Positions 9,479 to 19,507 of a stretch of 64,000 nt of DNA are shown here, piece by piece. A program made the position numbers and the translations under genes. Origin of the DNA: Sphingobacterium pedocola (lineage in GTDB: Bacteria; Bacteroidota; Bacteroidia; Sphingobacteriales; Sphingobacteriaceae); NCBI RefSeq assembly GCF_015209965.1, contig NZ_MU158689.1, positions 124,001-188,000 of the forward strand. Reading direction: 5' to 3'. Positions within the stretch are counted from its first letter, which is position 1, and each line of letters opens with the position of its first letter. The notes below the pieces were generated by a model. It did not search any database. It worked only from the letters and a program-made list of their open reading frames with translations, and had not been told where the DNA came from.

Positions 9479-10711
9479 ATGCCAACTTATCACAAAACGG
9501 GAACTCCCCGATCACGCCCTTATCTATTGCCATTAATAATGGTCATTAGTCTTTTTTTTATGTGGGGATCCGCCATTAGCATGTTGGATGTCTTGAACAA
9601 ACATTTTCAAGACGTATTAAACGTTTCCAAGGCACAATCCGGACTGATTCAACTGGCGGTGTACGGCGCGTATTTTCTGACCGCGTTGCCCGCTGGTTAC
9701 GTGATGAGACGCTACGGATATCATAGAGGTATTTTGATAGGGCTAATACTGTATGCGGCAGGGGCTTTTCTGTTTTATCCCGCAGCTCAGGTAGCGCAAT
9801 TTAGCTTTTTTCTTTCCGCATTATTTATTATCGGTTGCGGGCTCGCTATCATCGAGACAGCGGCGAATCCGTATATAACTGTACTCGGTAAACCAGAGGG
9901 TGCTGTATTTCGATTGAATTTGGCACAGTCGTTCAACGGATTAGGTGTCGTGCTCGGACCTTTGATTGGCGGACTGGTACTCTTCGGCGACCAAGCGGGA
10001 GGTCCGCAAAATGGACTTGCCGGTGTGCAGCATGCTTATCTCATTATTGGTGCGGCAGTGATCCTGTTATTCATTGTTTTTTCGTTCGTGAAGTTGCCCG
10101 AGGTAACGGAAATGGGTGAAAATCAGGCTGAAAATTATGATCAGGCATTAACGCAAAAAACGCTATTTCAACATAAACATTTTGTGTACGGGTTGATTGC
10201 ACAATTTTTTTATATCGGCGCTCAAGCTGGAGTCTGGGGTTTTTTTATAAATTATGTGGTCGACGAACTGCCGGGGATGACGAATCAAAGCGCTGCTTTT
10301 TACCTAACGGCTGCCATGGTACTTTATACCATTGGACGCTTCAGTGGCACGGCCTTACTCCGCTATGTTCAGCCGCCAAAACTTTTGGCTTGGTTTGCAG
10401 CGATCGCAGCCATCGCGATGATAGTGGTGATGCTGAATCTAGGGGAGATGTCGCTCTATGCGCTGATCATTAGTTGTTTTTGCATGAGTATCATGTTTCC
10501 CACCATATTTGCGCTCGGTCTGAAAGGATTGGGCAAAGAGACAAAGCGCGCGGGATCCTTCATGATCATGAGTATCGTTGGTGGTGCGGTGTTGCCTCCC
10601 TTAATGGGTTTATTGGCCGATCATATGAGTACCGCATGGTGTTTTGCGTTACCTTGCCTAAGTTTCTGTATCGTAATGTGGTATGGCCGAAAGGGACATA
10701 AGGCACTATAG
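9479..10711 (+). CDS. FucP-like MFS sugar:proton symporter
   Basis: 410 aa with about 12 hydrophobic segments. The N-terminal FFMWGSAISMLDVLNKHFQ and the ETAANPY motif (near residue 130) are hallmarks of the fucose/glucose-galactose permease family in Bacteroidota. It would carry the liberated monosaccharide through the inner membrane. It lies 121 bp after the AraC gene and upstream of a SusC/SusD pair. With the neighbouring lactonase this supports L-fucose or a related deoxyhexose as substrate. Confidence 0.85.
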   Translation: MPTYHKTGTPRSRPYLLPLIMVISLFFMWGSAISMLDVLNKHFQDVLNVSKAQSGLIQLAVYGAYFLTALPAGYVMRRYGYHRGILIGLILYAAGAFLFYPAAQVAQFSFFLSALFIIGCGLAIIETAANPYITVLGKPEGAVFRLNLAQSFNGLGVVLGPLIGGLVLFGDQAGGPQNGLAGVQHAYLIIGAAVILLFIVFSFVKLPEVTEMGENQAENYDQALTQKTLFQHKHFVYGLIAQFFYIGAQAGVWGFFINYVVDELPGMTNQSAAFYLTAAMVLYTIGRFSGTALLRYVQPPKLLAWFAAIAAIAMIVVMLNLGEMSLYALIISCFCMSIMFPTIFALGLKGLGKETKRAGSFMIMSIVGGAVLPPLMGLLADHMSTAWCFALPCLSFCIVMWYGRKGHKAL

Positions 10712-10927
10712 GACGATAACCTCTTTAAGCCCAAAATTCAAACATCATCACGACAAAATAGTACATGTAGCGGATAAAGGGGTACTGGAAACTTCTTTAT
10801 TTTCAGCTTAATATTGTTTATAAGAAAACTAGCACATGAAACCGAGATGTAAATAATAAGTGCGCAAGGAGCCGTATTATTTTATTAAGCGTTCATCAAT
10901 AATTAAACTAAAAGATGAAATCAAATT

Positions 10928-13900
10928 ATGAATTGGAGACTAATGAACAACCCTGCACAATCTATTCTGCCAACATTGGGCAGAAAGTATTGTTGTCAAA
11001 TCCTTTTATTATGGATGTTGAGCTTGATGATTTTTCAGGCTAACGCGCAAAGCAGAACAATAAAAGGAATCTTAAAAAATGAGCTTGATGAGCCCATAGA
11101 AGGCGTGACCATCGCCGTGAAAGGGACAGCCCTTGTTGCTTCAACGGACACTGATGGAAGATTTAGTTTGGATGCTTTATCTGCCGAATCGGCCGTGTTG
11201 GTATTCACATATGTGGGATATGTTACACGGGAGATTACCGTGCGAAACCAGAATGAATTGGAAGTAATTCTGGTCGCAGAATCGGGAAACCTGGAAGAAG
11301 TGGTGGTACTTGGTTTCGGACAGAGTCAGAAAAAAATCGCCCAAACGGGATCTATTGCGTCCATATCAAGTAAACAATTGAAGCAGAGCCCGGTGGCAAA
11401 TATCACGAACGCCCTTGCAGGTCGCTTGCCCGGATTGATAGCGATGCAACGTAGTGGTCAACCCGGAAATGATATGCCTTACCTTTTTATCCGGGGGAGA
11501 GCTTCCCTTAATAACTCGTCTCCATTGGTGACCATCGATGGTATACAAAAAGATTACCAATCTATTAGCCTACTAGACCCGAATGAAGTTGAAAATATTA
11601 CCATATTAAAGGATGCATCGGCAACGGCTCTTTACGGTGTAAAAGGTGCCAATGGTGTAATTATTGTAACGACTAAGCGGGGGAGTGCTTCACAACCTAT
11701 TATCAATGCGAGTGTGGAGCAGGCTATCCAGGAGGTGGTGCGGGTTCCTAAGTTTCTCGATTCTTACAATCATGCATTATTAGCAAATGAGGCCTATTTT
11801 AATGACAATCCTCATGCAACTTCCCCGCTGTATTCAGCGGAGGCTTTGGAAGCATACCGCACGGGTAGTAATCCATTACTATATCCCAATGTGGACTGGA
11901 TGGATGAGATGCTGAAAAACGGATTACAATCAAAAGTCAATTTTAATATAAGCGGTGGAGCAAAAAAGGTAAAATACTTTGTGAATGTAGGTTATTTGGA
12001 CCAGGGAGGAATTTATAAAGCAGAGAAAAATAAGGATTATGATCCCAATGCCAACTTCAAGCGCTATAATTTTAGGTCGAATGTTGATATTGATTTCGAC
12101 GATGATTTTTCCATGGGATTAAGTCTTTTTGGCGCCATAGAAGATAAAAACCGACCGTTCTATACGGATGCAGACATTTTTTATACCTTGCTTGTTGTCC
12201 CTCCTAATGAATTTCCAATTAAGTATCCGAACGGTCGTTATGGTGCAAGAAGTGGCGGACAAAACAATGCTTTCTGGATTTTGAACGACTGGGGTTACGT
12301 AGAAGAATACAATTCATCCTTGTCAGGGATGTTATCCTTGGCGCGAAAACTCAATTTTATTACGGAAGGCTTGACCTTAAAAGGAAATTACTCATTTGAT
12401 GGATATTTCAGAAACAGCTTTGTACGACAGAAATTAACTATCCGGTCGCAATATAAAGGTACCGGCCCGTTTGAAGAAGATAGCAGTTATGATCTCATCG
12501 GTACAGAAATGCCGCTAACAGCGCCCTCTTCTTCCTTCGTGCAAAATAGAGACGTGTGGATAGATATGTCCTTAAACTATCAACGGAAATTTGGAGATCA
12601 CGAGCTGACAGGTTTGCTATTGGCAAACCGTACCCAAAAAGTAATCGCTAATCAGGTTCCGTTTGTTTCACAGGGCTTGGTTGGTAGGTTCGTTTACAAC
12701 TATAAAAACAAGTATTTTGGAGAACTGAACGCCGGTTACAATGGTACTGACAACTTCGCGAAAAAGCTTAGGTACGGCTTTTTTCCTGCAGTTTCCGCAG
12801 GTTGGGTATTGTCTGAAGAGAATTTCTTAAAAGATAATGGCGTAGTTAATTATTTGAAACTGCGGGGATCTTATGGGCTTACAGGTAATGACCAGCTTGG
12901 AGGACGGCGTTGGTTGTTCATCTCCGAATATCAAAATTCGACGGGGTACGTGTTTGGGAACTCCTTAACACATATCGGCGGAATAACGGAAGGGGCGATG
13001 GCGAATCCGGATGTTTCTTGGGAAAAATCTAAAAAGGCAAACATAGGACTCGAGACCCAGTTTTTCAACAATGTTTTTGGGTTAACACTTGATCTCTTTA
13101 AAGAAAATAGATACGATATTTTGATTACCAGAAACACCGTTCCTTCTATTTTAGGTGTTCCTTCTGGAAACCTTCCGCCCGTCAATATGGGTAAGGTAGA
13201 TAACCGTGGATTTGAGGTTGAGCTATCACATCGGTATAAAATTGGCAATGTTAACTATTTCTTGAATGCAAATGGTTCCTTGGCCAAGAATAAAATTCTA
13301 TTCATGGATGAGGCTACGCCAGATTATCCCTGGCTGGCGAGAACAGACCATCCTATCGGTCAGCTCTATGGATTAACAAGCTTGGGGTTTTTCAATAGCC
13401 AAGAAGAGATTGACAATAGTCCCACACAGTTTGGGAATGTAATCCCTGGTGATATAAAATATAAAGATCTCAATGACGACGGCGTTATTGACGGGAATGA
13501 TGAGGGGGCCATCGGTCGTAGCACTGTTCCGGAAGTTTTCTTTGGCTTTGCCGGAGGGTTTACCTGGAATAAGTTGGATATGAGTTTCTTATTTCAAGGG
13601 GCAGCAAATGCAAATAGACAGCCGGTAAGTGTGGGATACTATGAGTTTTACGGCGGAGGAAAGGCAACCCCTTACCACCAAGGTCGCTGGACACCGGAAA
13701 CAGCATCCACCGCCACTTACCCTGCACTACATTACGGAGGTAACTCAAACAACCATAGGGCCAGTACGTTCTACATGGATAATACCAGTTACATAAGGCT
13801 AAAGAACGTTGAGATTGGTTATACCTTCGAAAACGTTGCGTTGTTCAAAAACCGATCCTTTAAGACGCTAAGGCTGTATTCCACCGCGATGAATTTGTTC

Positions 13901-14005
13901 ACATGGACAGAGGCCAAATTGCTCGACCCGGAGAACGACAATGGGTATGGTGCAGTACATCCTCCAATGCGAATTTTTAATTTTGGACTATCTGTTAATT
14001 TTTGA
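10928..14005 (+). CDS. SusC/RagA-type TonB-linked outer-membrane receptor
   Basis: 1025 aa, full length. The signal peptide ends at FQANAQ and is followed by the regulatory-like domain (GTALVASTDTDGRFSL). EEVVVLGFGQ is the junction to the plug, which contains ATALYGVKGANGVIIVTTKRG. A 22-strand type barrel follows, closing with NFGLSVNF. It is the first gene of a run of five same-strand genes (SusC, SusD, two glycosidases and an esterase), the classic layout of a polysaccharide-utilisation locus. The spacer of 216 bp upstream showed no exact -33/-7 promoter. Confidence 0.95.
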   Translation: MNWRLMNNPAQSILPTLGRKYCCQILLLWMLSLMIFQANAQSRTIKGILKNELDEPIEGVTIAVKGTALVASTDTDGRFSLDALSAESAVLVFTYVGYVTREITVRNQNELEVILVAESGNLEEVVVLGFGQSQKKIAQTGSIASISSKQLKQSPVANITNALAGRLPGLIAMQRSGQPGNDMPYLFIRGRASLNNSSPLVTIDGIQKDYQSISLLDPNEVENITILKDASATALYGVKGANGVIIVTTKRGSASQPIINASVEQAIQEVVRVPKFLDSYNHALLANEAYFNDNPHATSPLYSAEALEAYRTGSNPLLYPNVDWMDEMLKNGLQSKVNFNISGGAKKVKYFVNVGYLDQGGIYKAEKNKDYDPNANFKRYNFRSNVDIDFDDDFSMGLSLFGAIEDKNRPFYTDADIFYTLLVVPPNEFPIKYPNGRYGARSGGQNNAFWILNDWGYVEEYNSSLSGMLSLARKLNFITEGLTLKGNYSFDGYFRNSFVRQKLTIRSQYKGTGPFEEDSSYDLIGTEMPLTAPSSSFVQNRDVWIDMSLNYQRKFGDHELTGLLLANRTQKVIANQVPFVSQGLVGRFVYNYKNKYFGELNAGYNGTDNFAKKLRYGFFPAVSAGWVLSEENFLKDNGVVNYLKLRGSYGLTGNDQLGGRRWLFISEYQNSTGYVFGNSLTHIGGITEGAMANPDVSWEKSKKANIGLETQFFNNVFGLTLDLFKENRYDILITRNTVPSILGVPSGNLPPVNMGKVDNRGFEVELSHRYKIGNVNYFLNANGSLAKNKILFMDEATPDYPWLARTDHPIGQLYGLTSLGFFNSQEEIDNSPTQFGNVIPGDIKYKDLNDDGVIDGNDEGAIGRSTVPEVFFGFAGGFTWNKLDMSFLFQGAANANRQPVSVGYYEFYGGGKATPYHQGRWTPETASTATYPALHYGGNSNNHRASTFYMDNTSYIRLKNVEIGYTFENVALFKNRSFKTLRLYSTAMNLFTWTEAKLLDPENDNGYGAVHPPMRIFNFGLSVNF

Positions 14006-14030
14006 CCATTGAATACCTAGATAAATAGCG

Positions 14031-15683
14031 ATGATATTTAATAATAAATTACTTTCTAAAATAGCTTTTGTAGCCATATGTACATTTCATTCATGCAATG
14101 TGAATGATTATCTCGATAGGTCTCCTGTCGGTGGACTTTCCGAAGATGAGGTTTTTGGTAGCTACCGTCAGGTCGAACAATATGTTTCTAACCTATATGC
14201 TCGCATTCCCACGGAATGGTTTCCCGGCAATCCTGGAGATCACCCAACTCTAACCTATGCGTCGGTATCTGATGAGGCGCTATCTTCGGTGCAGCTTGCC
14301 GGAGGGCCTCACGAATTTACGCAGGGGTTGATCAATGCCAATTACAATCCCATGGATAGGTGGACCGGTATGTACGAGTCTATACGCGCAGTCAATATTT
14401 TCTTGGAAAAAATCGATCAGCTCCCGACAACTAATCCCACGGAAGAAGCAGGGAAAAGCCGAATGAAGGGAGAAGGGTATTTTCTTCGGGCTTGGTATTA
14501 TATGGAACTGTTTAAACGTTATGGCGGTGTTCCATTGGTGGATCATGTATTGAATATTAATGATGATTTGAATCTTCCGCGAAATACGGCCGAAGAAATT
14601 GTTGATTTTATTTCATCGGACTGCGATAAGGCGGTGGAATTATTGCTTCTTGAGAATAGTGCAAACAATATTGGACGCGGAACCAAAGGCGCCGCATTAA
14701 TGTTGAAAGCAAAGGCGCAACTGTACCTGGCTAGTAAACTACACAACCCAGAAAATAACCCAGAAAAGTGGAAGAATGCTGCTGCTGCCGCACAGGCGGT
14801 AATGGATCTAAACTTCTATCGGGTAGACGGCAATTACGAGAGTCTTTTTCATTCCCGCACCTCACCGAATTTGATTTTTCAGTCTAGCTTAAACGAAACC
14901 AGATGGGTGTCATTGAATTTTTTGCCAAGCTTGGGCGGTAGTGCTCGTGTTCAGCCCTTACAGAACTTGGTCGATGCGTATGAAATGAAGGAAACTGGAC
15001 TTGGGATTTTTGACCCCGGCTCTGGGTTTAATGAGTTTGCGCCATATGTGGGAAGAGATCCGAGATTAGCCATGTCCATCTTATATGATGGTGCAACATG
15101 GAAAGATATTACCGTTCGTACCTACTTAAATTCGGGTACCGATGGGGTACAGCGCTGGGGTGGATTGGCCCAAACGCAGACGAGTTATTATCTTCGGAAA
15201 ACAGTTGACGAAAATGGTAATATTACCCCGAACGCGATCTCAGGAGAGCATTATTGGGTCTACATGCGCTATGAAGATGTGCTTTTGTGTTATGCTGAAG
15301 CACAAAATGAATGGCTAGAAGCACCTGATGCAAGTGTTTACGCCGCTGTGAACGAAGTCCGAACCCGAACAGGTATAGATATGCCGCCGTTAACTGGTAA
15401 TTTGGATAAAGAAGCAATGCGTGAACGGATTCGCCACGAACGCCGGGTTGAGTTGGCTTTTGAAGGACAGCGTTTTTGGGATATCCGTCGCTGGCGAATA
15501 GGCGAACAAGTAATGAAAGAAGCGCGCGGTGTGATTATCGATGTCAACGATAACGGTACCTTTTATTGGCCAAATATAATAGGGGAGCGAATATATAGAC
15601 CAGCCTTCGATTTGTTTCCAATCCCTCAGAGTGTAATCAACAGACAACGGGCACTTGACCAGAATGACGGGTATACGAATTAA
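14031..15683 (+). CDS. SusD/RagB-type glycan-binding outer-membrane lipoprotein
   Basis: 550 aa. The lipobox ends at Cys22 (FHSCNVNDYLD). The SusD fold is recognised by GEGYFLRAWYYMELFKRYGGVPLVD, tetratricopeptide-like helices, and the C-terminal RIRHERRVELAFEGQRFWDIRRW. The gene starts 25 bp after the SusC stop. It caps the SusC barrel and binds the incoming oligosaccharide at the cell surface. Confidence 0.95.
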   Translation: MIFNNKLLSKIAFVAICTFHSCNVNDYLDRSPVGGLSEDEVFGSYRQVEQYVSNLYARIPTEWFPGNPGDHPTLTYASVSDEALSSVQLAGGPHEFTQGLINANYNPMDRWTGMYESIRAVNIFLEKIDQLPTTNPTEEAGKSRMKGEGYFLRAWYYMELFKRYGGVPLVDHVLNINDDLNLPRNTAEEIVDFISSDCDKAVELLLLENSANNIGRGTKGAALMLKAKAQLYLASKLHNPENNPEKWKNAAAAAQAVMDLNFYRVDGNYESLFHSRTSPNLIFQSSLNETRWVSLNFLPSLGGSARVQPLQNLVDAYEMKETGLGIFDPGSGFNEFAPYVGRDPRLAMSILYDGATWKDITVRTYLNSGTDGVQRWGGLAQTQTSYYLRKTVDENGNITPNAISGEHYWVYMRYEDVLLCYAEAQNEWLEAPDASVYAAVNEVRTRTGIDMPPLTGNLDKEAMRERIRHERRVELAFEGQRFWDIRRWRIGEQVMKEARGVIIDVNDNGTFYWPNIIGERIYRPAFDLFPIPQSVINRQRALDQNDGYTN

Positions 15684-15692
15684 TATGATCTT

Positions 15693-16952
15693 ATGAAGTT
15701 GAATAGATTGAATGTATTAATAGGATTAGCTTTTCTATTGCTTATGGGCAACTGCTCGAATAAATCCGAACATCCCGAACCTCAGCCGCCAGAAATACCT
15801 GATGTCGTGGATGATGGATCTATATTATTTGGTATTGTCGAACCGCTCTGGGAGGTGGGAAACCCAGATCCGTCGAACAATTATTTCCAAGTTCGGGGGT
15901 TCGATCTCGATAAAGCGGCAAATCTTGTGGGAGCAATCGGCGCACAAAGTTTTAGATTAATGATAAACAATGGCACGTTTGAAAACGGAGAAGGGTATAA
16001 TGAGCAACTCGTTAGTTATTATAAATCGGCGATTAAGAAACTTAAAAATAATGGGGTAAAGCAGATCATTGGCATGTGTATGGTATTCCCAAATAACTCA
16101 GGCTTTGTTCCCGATAGCCCATACAGTGCGCCCCGCATAAACGACAAAGATTATGGTAAATGGTTATCGGCGGTCGCCGATACATGGACGCTTATCGCGA
16201 AGACATTTCCAGAGATTGAATACTGGGAAATGGGAAATGAATTCAACGCAAATGTGTTTTATCATCCGAATGGATTTGATGGCGCTTTTGGTAGCGAAGG
16301 AACAGGAGGGTTTACGCGAGCGGAATTAATTCAGCAGAACGTTAATTACATGTATTATGCTTCTAGGGGAATTAAAAGAGGAAATCCGAATACCAAAACG
16401 ATTATGCCAGGCTACAGCCCGGGTACGGGTGGACTGGGAAGCGGGGATCTCAGGTCTTTCATGACAGGAATCTATGACCTGATCCGGTCTGGAGATTACC
16501 CGTTTGGGGCAGCCTCCTCGAAAGATCCGAATGATTATTTTGAAAATCTAGGATGGCATCCTTATGTCAATACGGGTGGAGTCAATGGAGACTGGGTAAA
16601 TGCGAACAATCAAATTTATGAAATTAGTACTTTGTACGGCGATCAAGGTAAAGCTGTTTTTTTTACGGAGTTTGGCTTTACCGATTACGGTGATGGGAAT
16701 ACGGAAATACAACAAATAAAGGACATGGAAACTGCCTTCAACTATATAAAAACGGATATGTCTTATGTGAAAAATATGACTGCATTTAGGTTATTCGAAT
16801 GCGAATTTGCGAACCAATGGGGAGGTAAAGGAGAAGTTCACTTTGGTTACTTCCGGGAACCATCTCAAGCAAAAGGATTTTCACCCAAAGCCAAGGCGTA
16901 TGCGTTGCAAGCGATTTATAATGGGAAAGGGGATTTGACTCAATATGAATAA
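15693..16952 (+). CDS. Clan GH-A glycoside hydrolase, surface lipoprotein
   Basis: 419 aa. A hydrophobic leader ends at LMGNC (Cys21), a slightly unusual lipobox, followed by an acidic/proline linker. The rest is a TIM barrel. EYWEMGNEFN holds the expected acid/base Glu183 after the conserved Asn-Glu pattern of clan A, and AVFFTEFGFTDYG holds the likely nucleophile Glu326. GH39- or GH5-like folds are the nearest match I can name, but I cannot fix the family. It begins 9 bp after the SusD stop and overlaps the next gene by 8 bp, so translation is probably coupled. Confidence 0.7.
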   Translation: MKLNRLNVLIGLAFLLLMGNCSNKSEHPEPQPPEIPDVVDDGSILFGIVEPLWEVGNPDPSNNYFQVRGFDLDKAANLVGAIGAQSFRLMINNGTFENGEGYNEQLVSYYKSAIKKLKNNGVKQIIGMCMVFPNNSGFVPDSPYSAPRINDKDYGKWLSAVADTWTLIAKTFPEIEYWEMGNEFNANVFYHPNGFDGAFGSEGTGGFTRAELIQQNVNYMYYASRGIKRGNPNTKTIMPGYSPGTGGLGSGDLRSFMTGIYDLIRSGDYPFGAASSKDPNDYFENLGWHPYVNTGGVNGDWVNANNQIYEISTLYGDQGKAVFFTEFGFTDYGDGNTEIQQIKDMETAFNYIKTDMSYVKNMTAFRLFECEFANQWGGKGEVHFGYFREPSQAKGFSPKAKAYALQAIYNGKGDLTQYE

Positions 16953-17898
16953 CATCCAAATACGGGGATTTATGTTATCACGAAACATTGTTATCATTTT
17001 AATGATACTGCTGTGTAGTGAAGATATTGTTTTTGGACAGCAATCATTTGCGTTATATCATCGGGAAATACCAAATACGAAATCCGCAGTTAATAATGTA
17101 TATAGTAAGAAGGACCCGGTGGTAGGTATGCTGTCGTTCGAAATTTCGGAACCCAGTTTGATAGCGTTCTATCCTCCTGAAGCAATTGCAAATGGCACGG
17201 CTGTGATCATTTGTCCGGGTGGTGGATACCACGTCTTGCTTACCGAAAGGGAAGGTACTGACATTGCTAAAGCGCTTAACGCACATGGCATAACAGCTTT
17301 TGTATTAGTATATCGACTACCGAGTGATAGGACAATGTGCAATAAAGCGATTGGTCCTCTTCAAGATGTGCAACAGGCCATAAAGCGGGTGAGAGATGGA
17401 GCACAGTCCTTGAGGGTTAACCCTGACCGTATAGGATTAATGGGCTTTTCTGCAGGAGGACACCTTGCAGCAATGGCTGGTGTACATCATAATGACCCTC
17501 ACGTTGCTAACCTGGAGAATACATCGCTAAAACCCGACTTCATGTTACTCATTAACCCGGTAATCAGCTTTGAAAAGGATTTCGCTCATTTAGGGTCAAG
17601 GGCCAATTTGATCGGCTCCCAGCCCGACGAACAATTGATTACCTATTTCTCTGCTAATCTGCATGTGGATCATACGACCCCGCCGACATTTTTAGTGCAC
17701 GCAGCGGTCGACGAAGTGGTGCCCGTAGAAAACAGCTTGCTGTTTTTTAATGCGCTTCGTCGAAGTAACGTCGCAGCAAGCATACACATTTACGCGAAAG
17801 GCGAACACGGATTTTTGACTTGGCCTTCTTTTGAAGAATGGTTTGGACGGGGGTTGAATTGGATGGAATCCATGTCTTTAATACGATTGATAAATTAA
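16945..17898 (+). CDS. Secreted carbohydrate esterase, alpha/beta-hydrolase (acetyl-xylan-esterase-like)
   Basis: 317 aa from the ATG at 16945, which overlaps the previous gene. An internal ATG at 16972 gives a more normal signal peptide (MLSRNIVIILMILLC, cleaved near FGQQ) and may be the true start. Visible parts are the oxyanion segment CPGGGYH, the nucleophile elbow GFSAGGH (Ser169), Asp256 (HAAVDEVVP) and His288 (GEHGFL). This is the BD-FAE/acetyl-esterase branch. It likely removes acetyl groups from the glycan so that neighbouring glycosidases can act. Confidence 0.8.
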   Translation: MNNIQIRGFMLSRNIVIILMILLCSEDIVFGQQSFALYHREIPNTKSAVNNVYSKKDPVVGMLSFEISEPSLIAFYPPEAIANGTAVIICPGGGYHVLLTEREGTDIAKALNAHGITAFVLVYRLPSDRTMCNKAIGPLQDVQQAIKRVRDGAQSLRVNPDRIGLMGFSAGGHLAAMAGVHHNDPHVANLENTSLKPDFMLLINPVISFEKDFAHLGSRANLIGSQPDEQLITYFSANLHVDHTTPPTFLVHAAVDEVVPVENSLLFFNALRRSNVAASIHIYAKGEHGFLTWPSFEEWFGRGLNWMESMSLIRLIN

Positions 17899-17908
17899 AA
17901 TTATAACT

Positions 17909-19507
17909 ATGATATTTCGAATCTTTATACTATTTATACTAGTTGGTGTGGTTCATCAGACTGCGTGTGCGCAAATTATCCCCCGTCCTAACCAACTAGA
18001 AGTATTTTCAGGAGAATTTAAGTTGGATCATCGAACTGCGGTCATGTGGCCAAGGGAGCTGAAAAAAGAAGGGATGTATTTGGAGAAATTATTTGTGGAG
18101 GCGTTGGGCCATAAGCCGGTAGGAGCGAATGATGATAAAAAATGGATTAAACTCGCTATTGACGAGACATTGGAAAACGAATTAAAAAATGAAGGATATG
18201 TGCTGCATATTTCTACGCATGAAATCTCTATTCGGGCAGCCCATTCAAGAGGAATATTTTATGGCATTCAAAGTTTACGGCAGCTCATGATGCAGCAAGG
18301 GTCTACCTCGGGGGGATTTAATCTACCCTGTATGCAAATGCGGGATGTCCCACGTTTCGGATGGCGGGCCTTTATGTTGGACGAAGCCCGGCATTTCAAA
18401 GGAAAGGGTACGGTGAAGAAATTACTAGACGAGATGGCGTTGCTTAAAATGAATACCTTTCATTGGCATCTCACAGACGACCAGGGTTGGCGCATTCAAA
18501 TAAATAAGTACCCTTTGCTTACGAGTATTGGAGGGCGTCGTGACTCGACAATGATTGACGGCTGGGGAACGGATAAATTTATCTACGATGGAACACCTCA
18601 TGCCGGATTTTATACGCAGAACGATATCCGTGAGATTGTCAAATATGCGGCAGATCTACATATCAGCATCATTCCAGAAATCGATATGCCAGGCCATACA
18701 AGTGCGGCCATCGCAGCATATCCTTGGTTAGGAAGCTCTTCACAGCAAATCAGGGTGCCCGGTTATTGGGGTGTACTTGATCAGGTTTATAACGTAGCTG
18801 ATCCGAATGTCATTACTTTTGTTCAGGATGTGTTGACAGAGGTGATGGAATTGTTCCCCTCAAATATTGTTCATATTGGAGGTGATGAAGTTAAATACGA
18901 CCAATGGCGGGCCTCTGAAGCCATTCAAAAGCTGATGGCAAAAGAAGGTTTGAAATCTCCCGCTGATGTGCAAACCCGGTTTACGAACGATTTGTCTCAT
19001 TTTTTGAATGGCAAGGGCAAGCGTATGATGGGCTGGAATGATATTTTAGGAGAGAAAATAATGGATCATTTCAATAATGACGCACATGATTATGTTGTTA
19101 GCGAAAGTCTTGCCGCAAACACCATCATTCATTTTTGGATGGGGAATGAAGACCTTATGGTACGCGCCGCCCAAGACGGATATGATATTGTTAATGCTTT
19201 TCATGAATACAATTATTTCAATTACGAAGCCACGGCGCTAAGTAAGGTATATGAATTCGAGCCTGTACCAAGTTCGTTAGTGGGTTTGCCGGGTAATGTG
19301 TTGGGTGTGAGCTGCCAGCTGTGGAGCGAATTTGTGGCGACGGAAGAGCGCCTAGAATACCTGCTCTTTCCAAGGTTGGCTGCTACAGCAGAAGTGGGGT
19401 GGACACAAAACGATAGAAAAGATTTTTCGCAGTTTACAACATCACTTCGTTTTTTGAAAGATAGATGGCGCTTAAAAGGCATCTCCTTTAATAATTCAAT
19501 AAATTAA
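17909..19507 (+). CDS. GH20 beta-N-acetylhexosaminidase
   Basis: 532 aa with signal peptide ending near QTACAQ. A GH20b-type domain spans about 25-140. The barrel contains FHWHLTDDQGWRI (184-196) and the catalytic pair Asp326-Glu327 in HIGGDEVKYDQW, the signature of substrate-assisted catalysis on N-acetylhexosamines. It is the last gene of the run that starts with SusC at 10928 and implies that the glycan contains GlcNAc or GalNAc. The C-terminal region is complete. Confidence 0.92.
   Translation: MIFRIFILFILVGVVHQTACAQIIPRPNQLEVFSGEFKLDHRTAVMWPRELKKEGMYLEKLFVEALGHKPVGANDDKKWIKLAIDETLENELKNEGYVLHISTHEISIRAAHSRGIFYGIQSLRQLMMQQGSTSGGFNLPCMQMRDVPRFGWRAFMLDEARHFKGKGTVKKLLDEMALLKMNTFHWHLTDDQGWRIQINKYPLLTSIGGRRDSTMIDGWGTDKFIYDGTPHAGFYTQNDIREIVKYAADLHISIIPEIDMPGHTSAAIAAYPWLGSSSQQIRVPGYWGVLDQVYNVADPNVITFVQDVLTEVMELFPSNIVHIGGDEVKYDQWRASEAIQKLMAKEGLKSPADVQTRFTNDLSHFLNGKGKRMMGWNDILGEKIMDHFNNDAHDYVVSESLAANTIIHFWMGNEDLMVRAAQDGYDIVNAFHEYNYFNYEATALSKVYEFEPVPSSLVGLPGNVLGVSCQLWSEFVATEERLEYLLFPRLAATAEVGWTQNDRKDFSQFTTSLRFLKDRWRLKGISFNNSIN

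Noticed and set aside
10712..10927. Leader peptide or promoter upstream of the SusC gene at 10928
   Set aside because: No CLSLRMRMC-type ORF and no exact TAnnTTTG were found, which makes the peptides at 52671 and 55527 specific to the other receptors.
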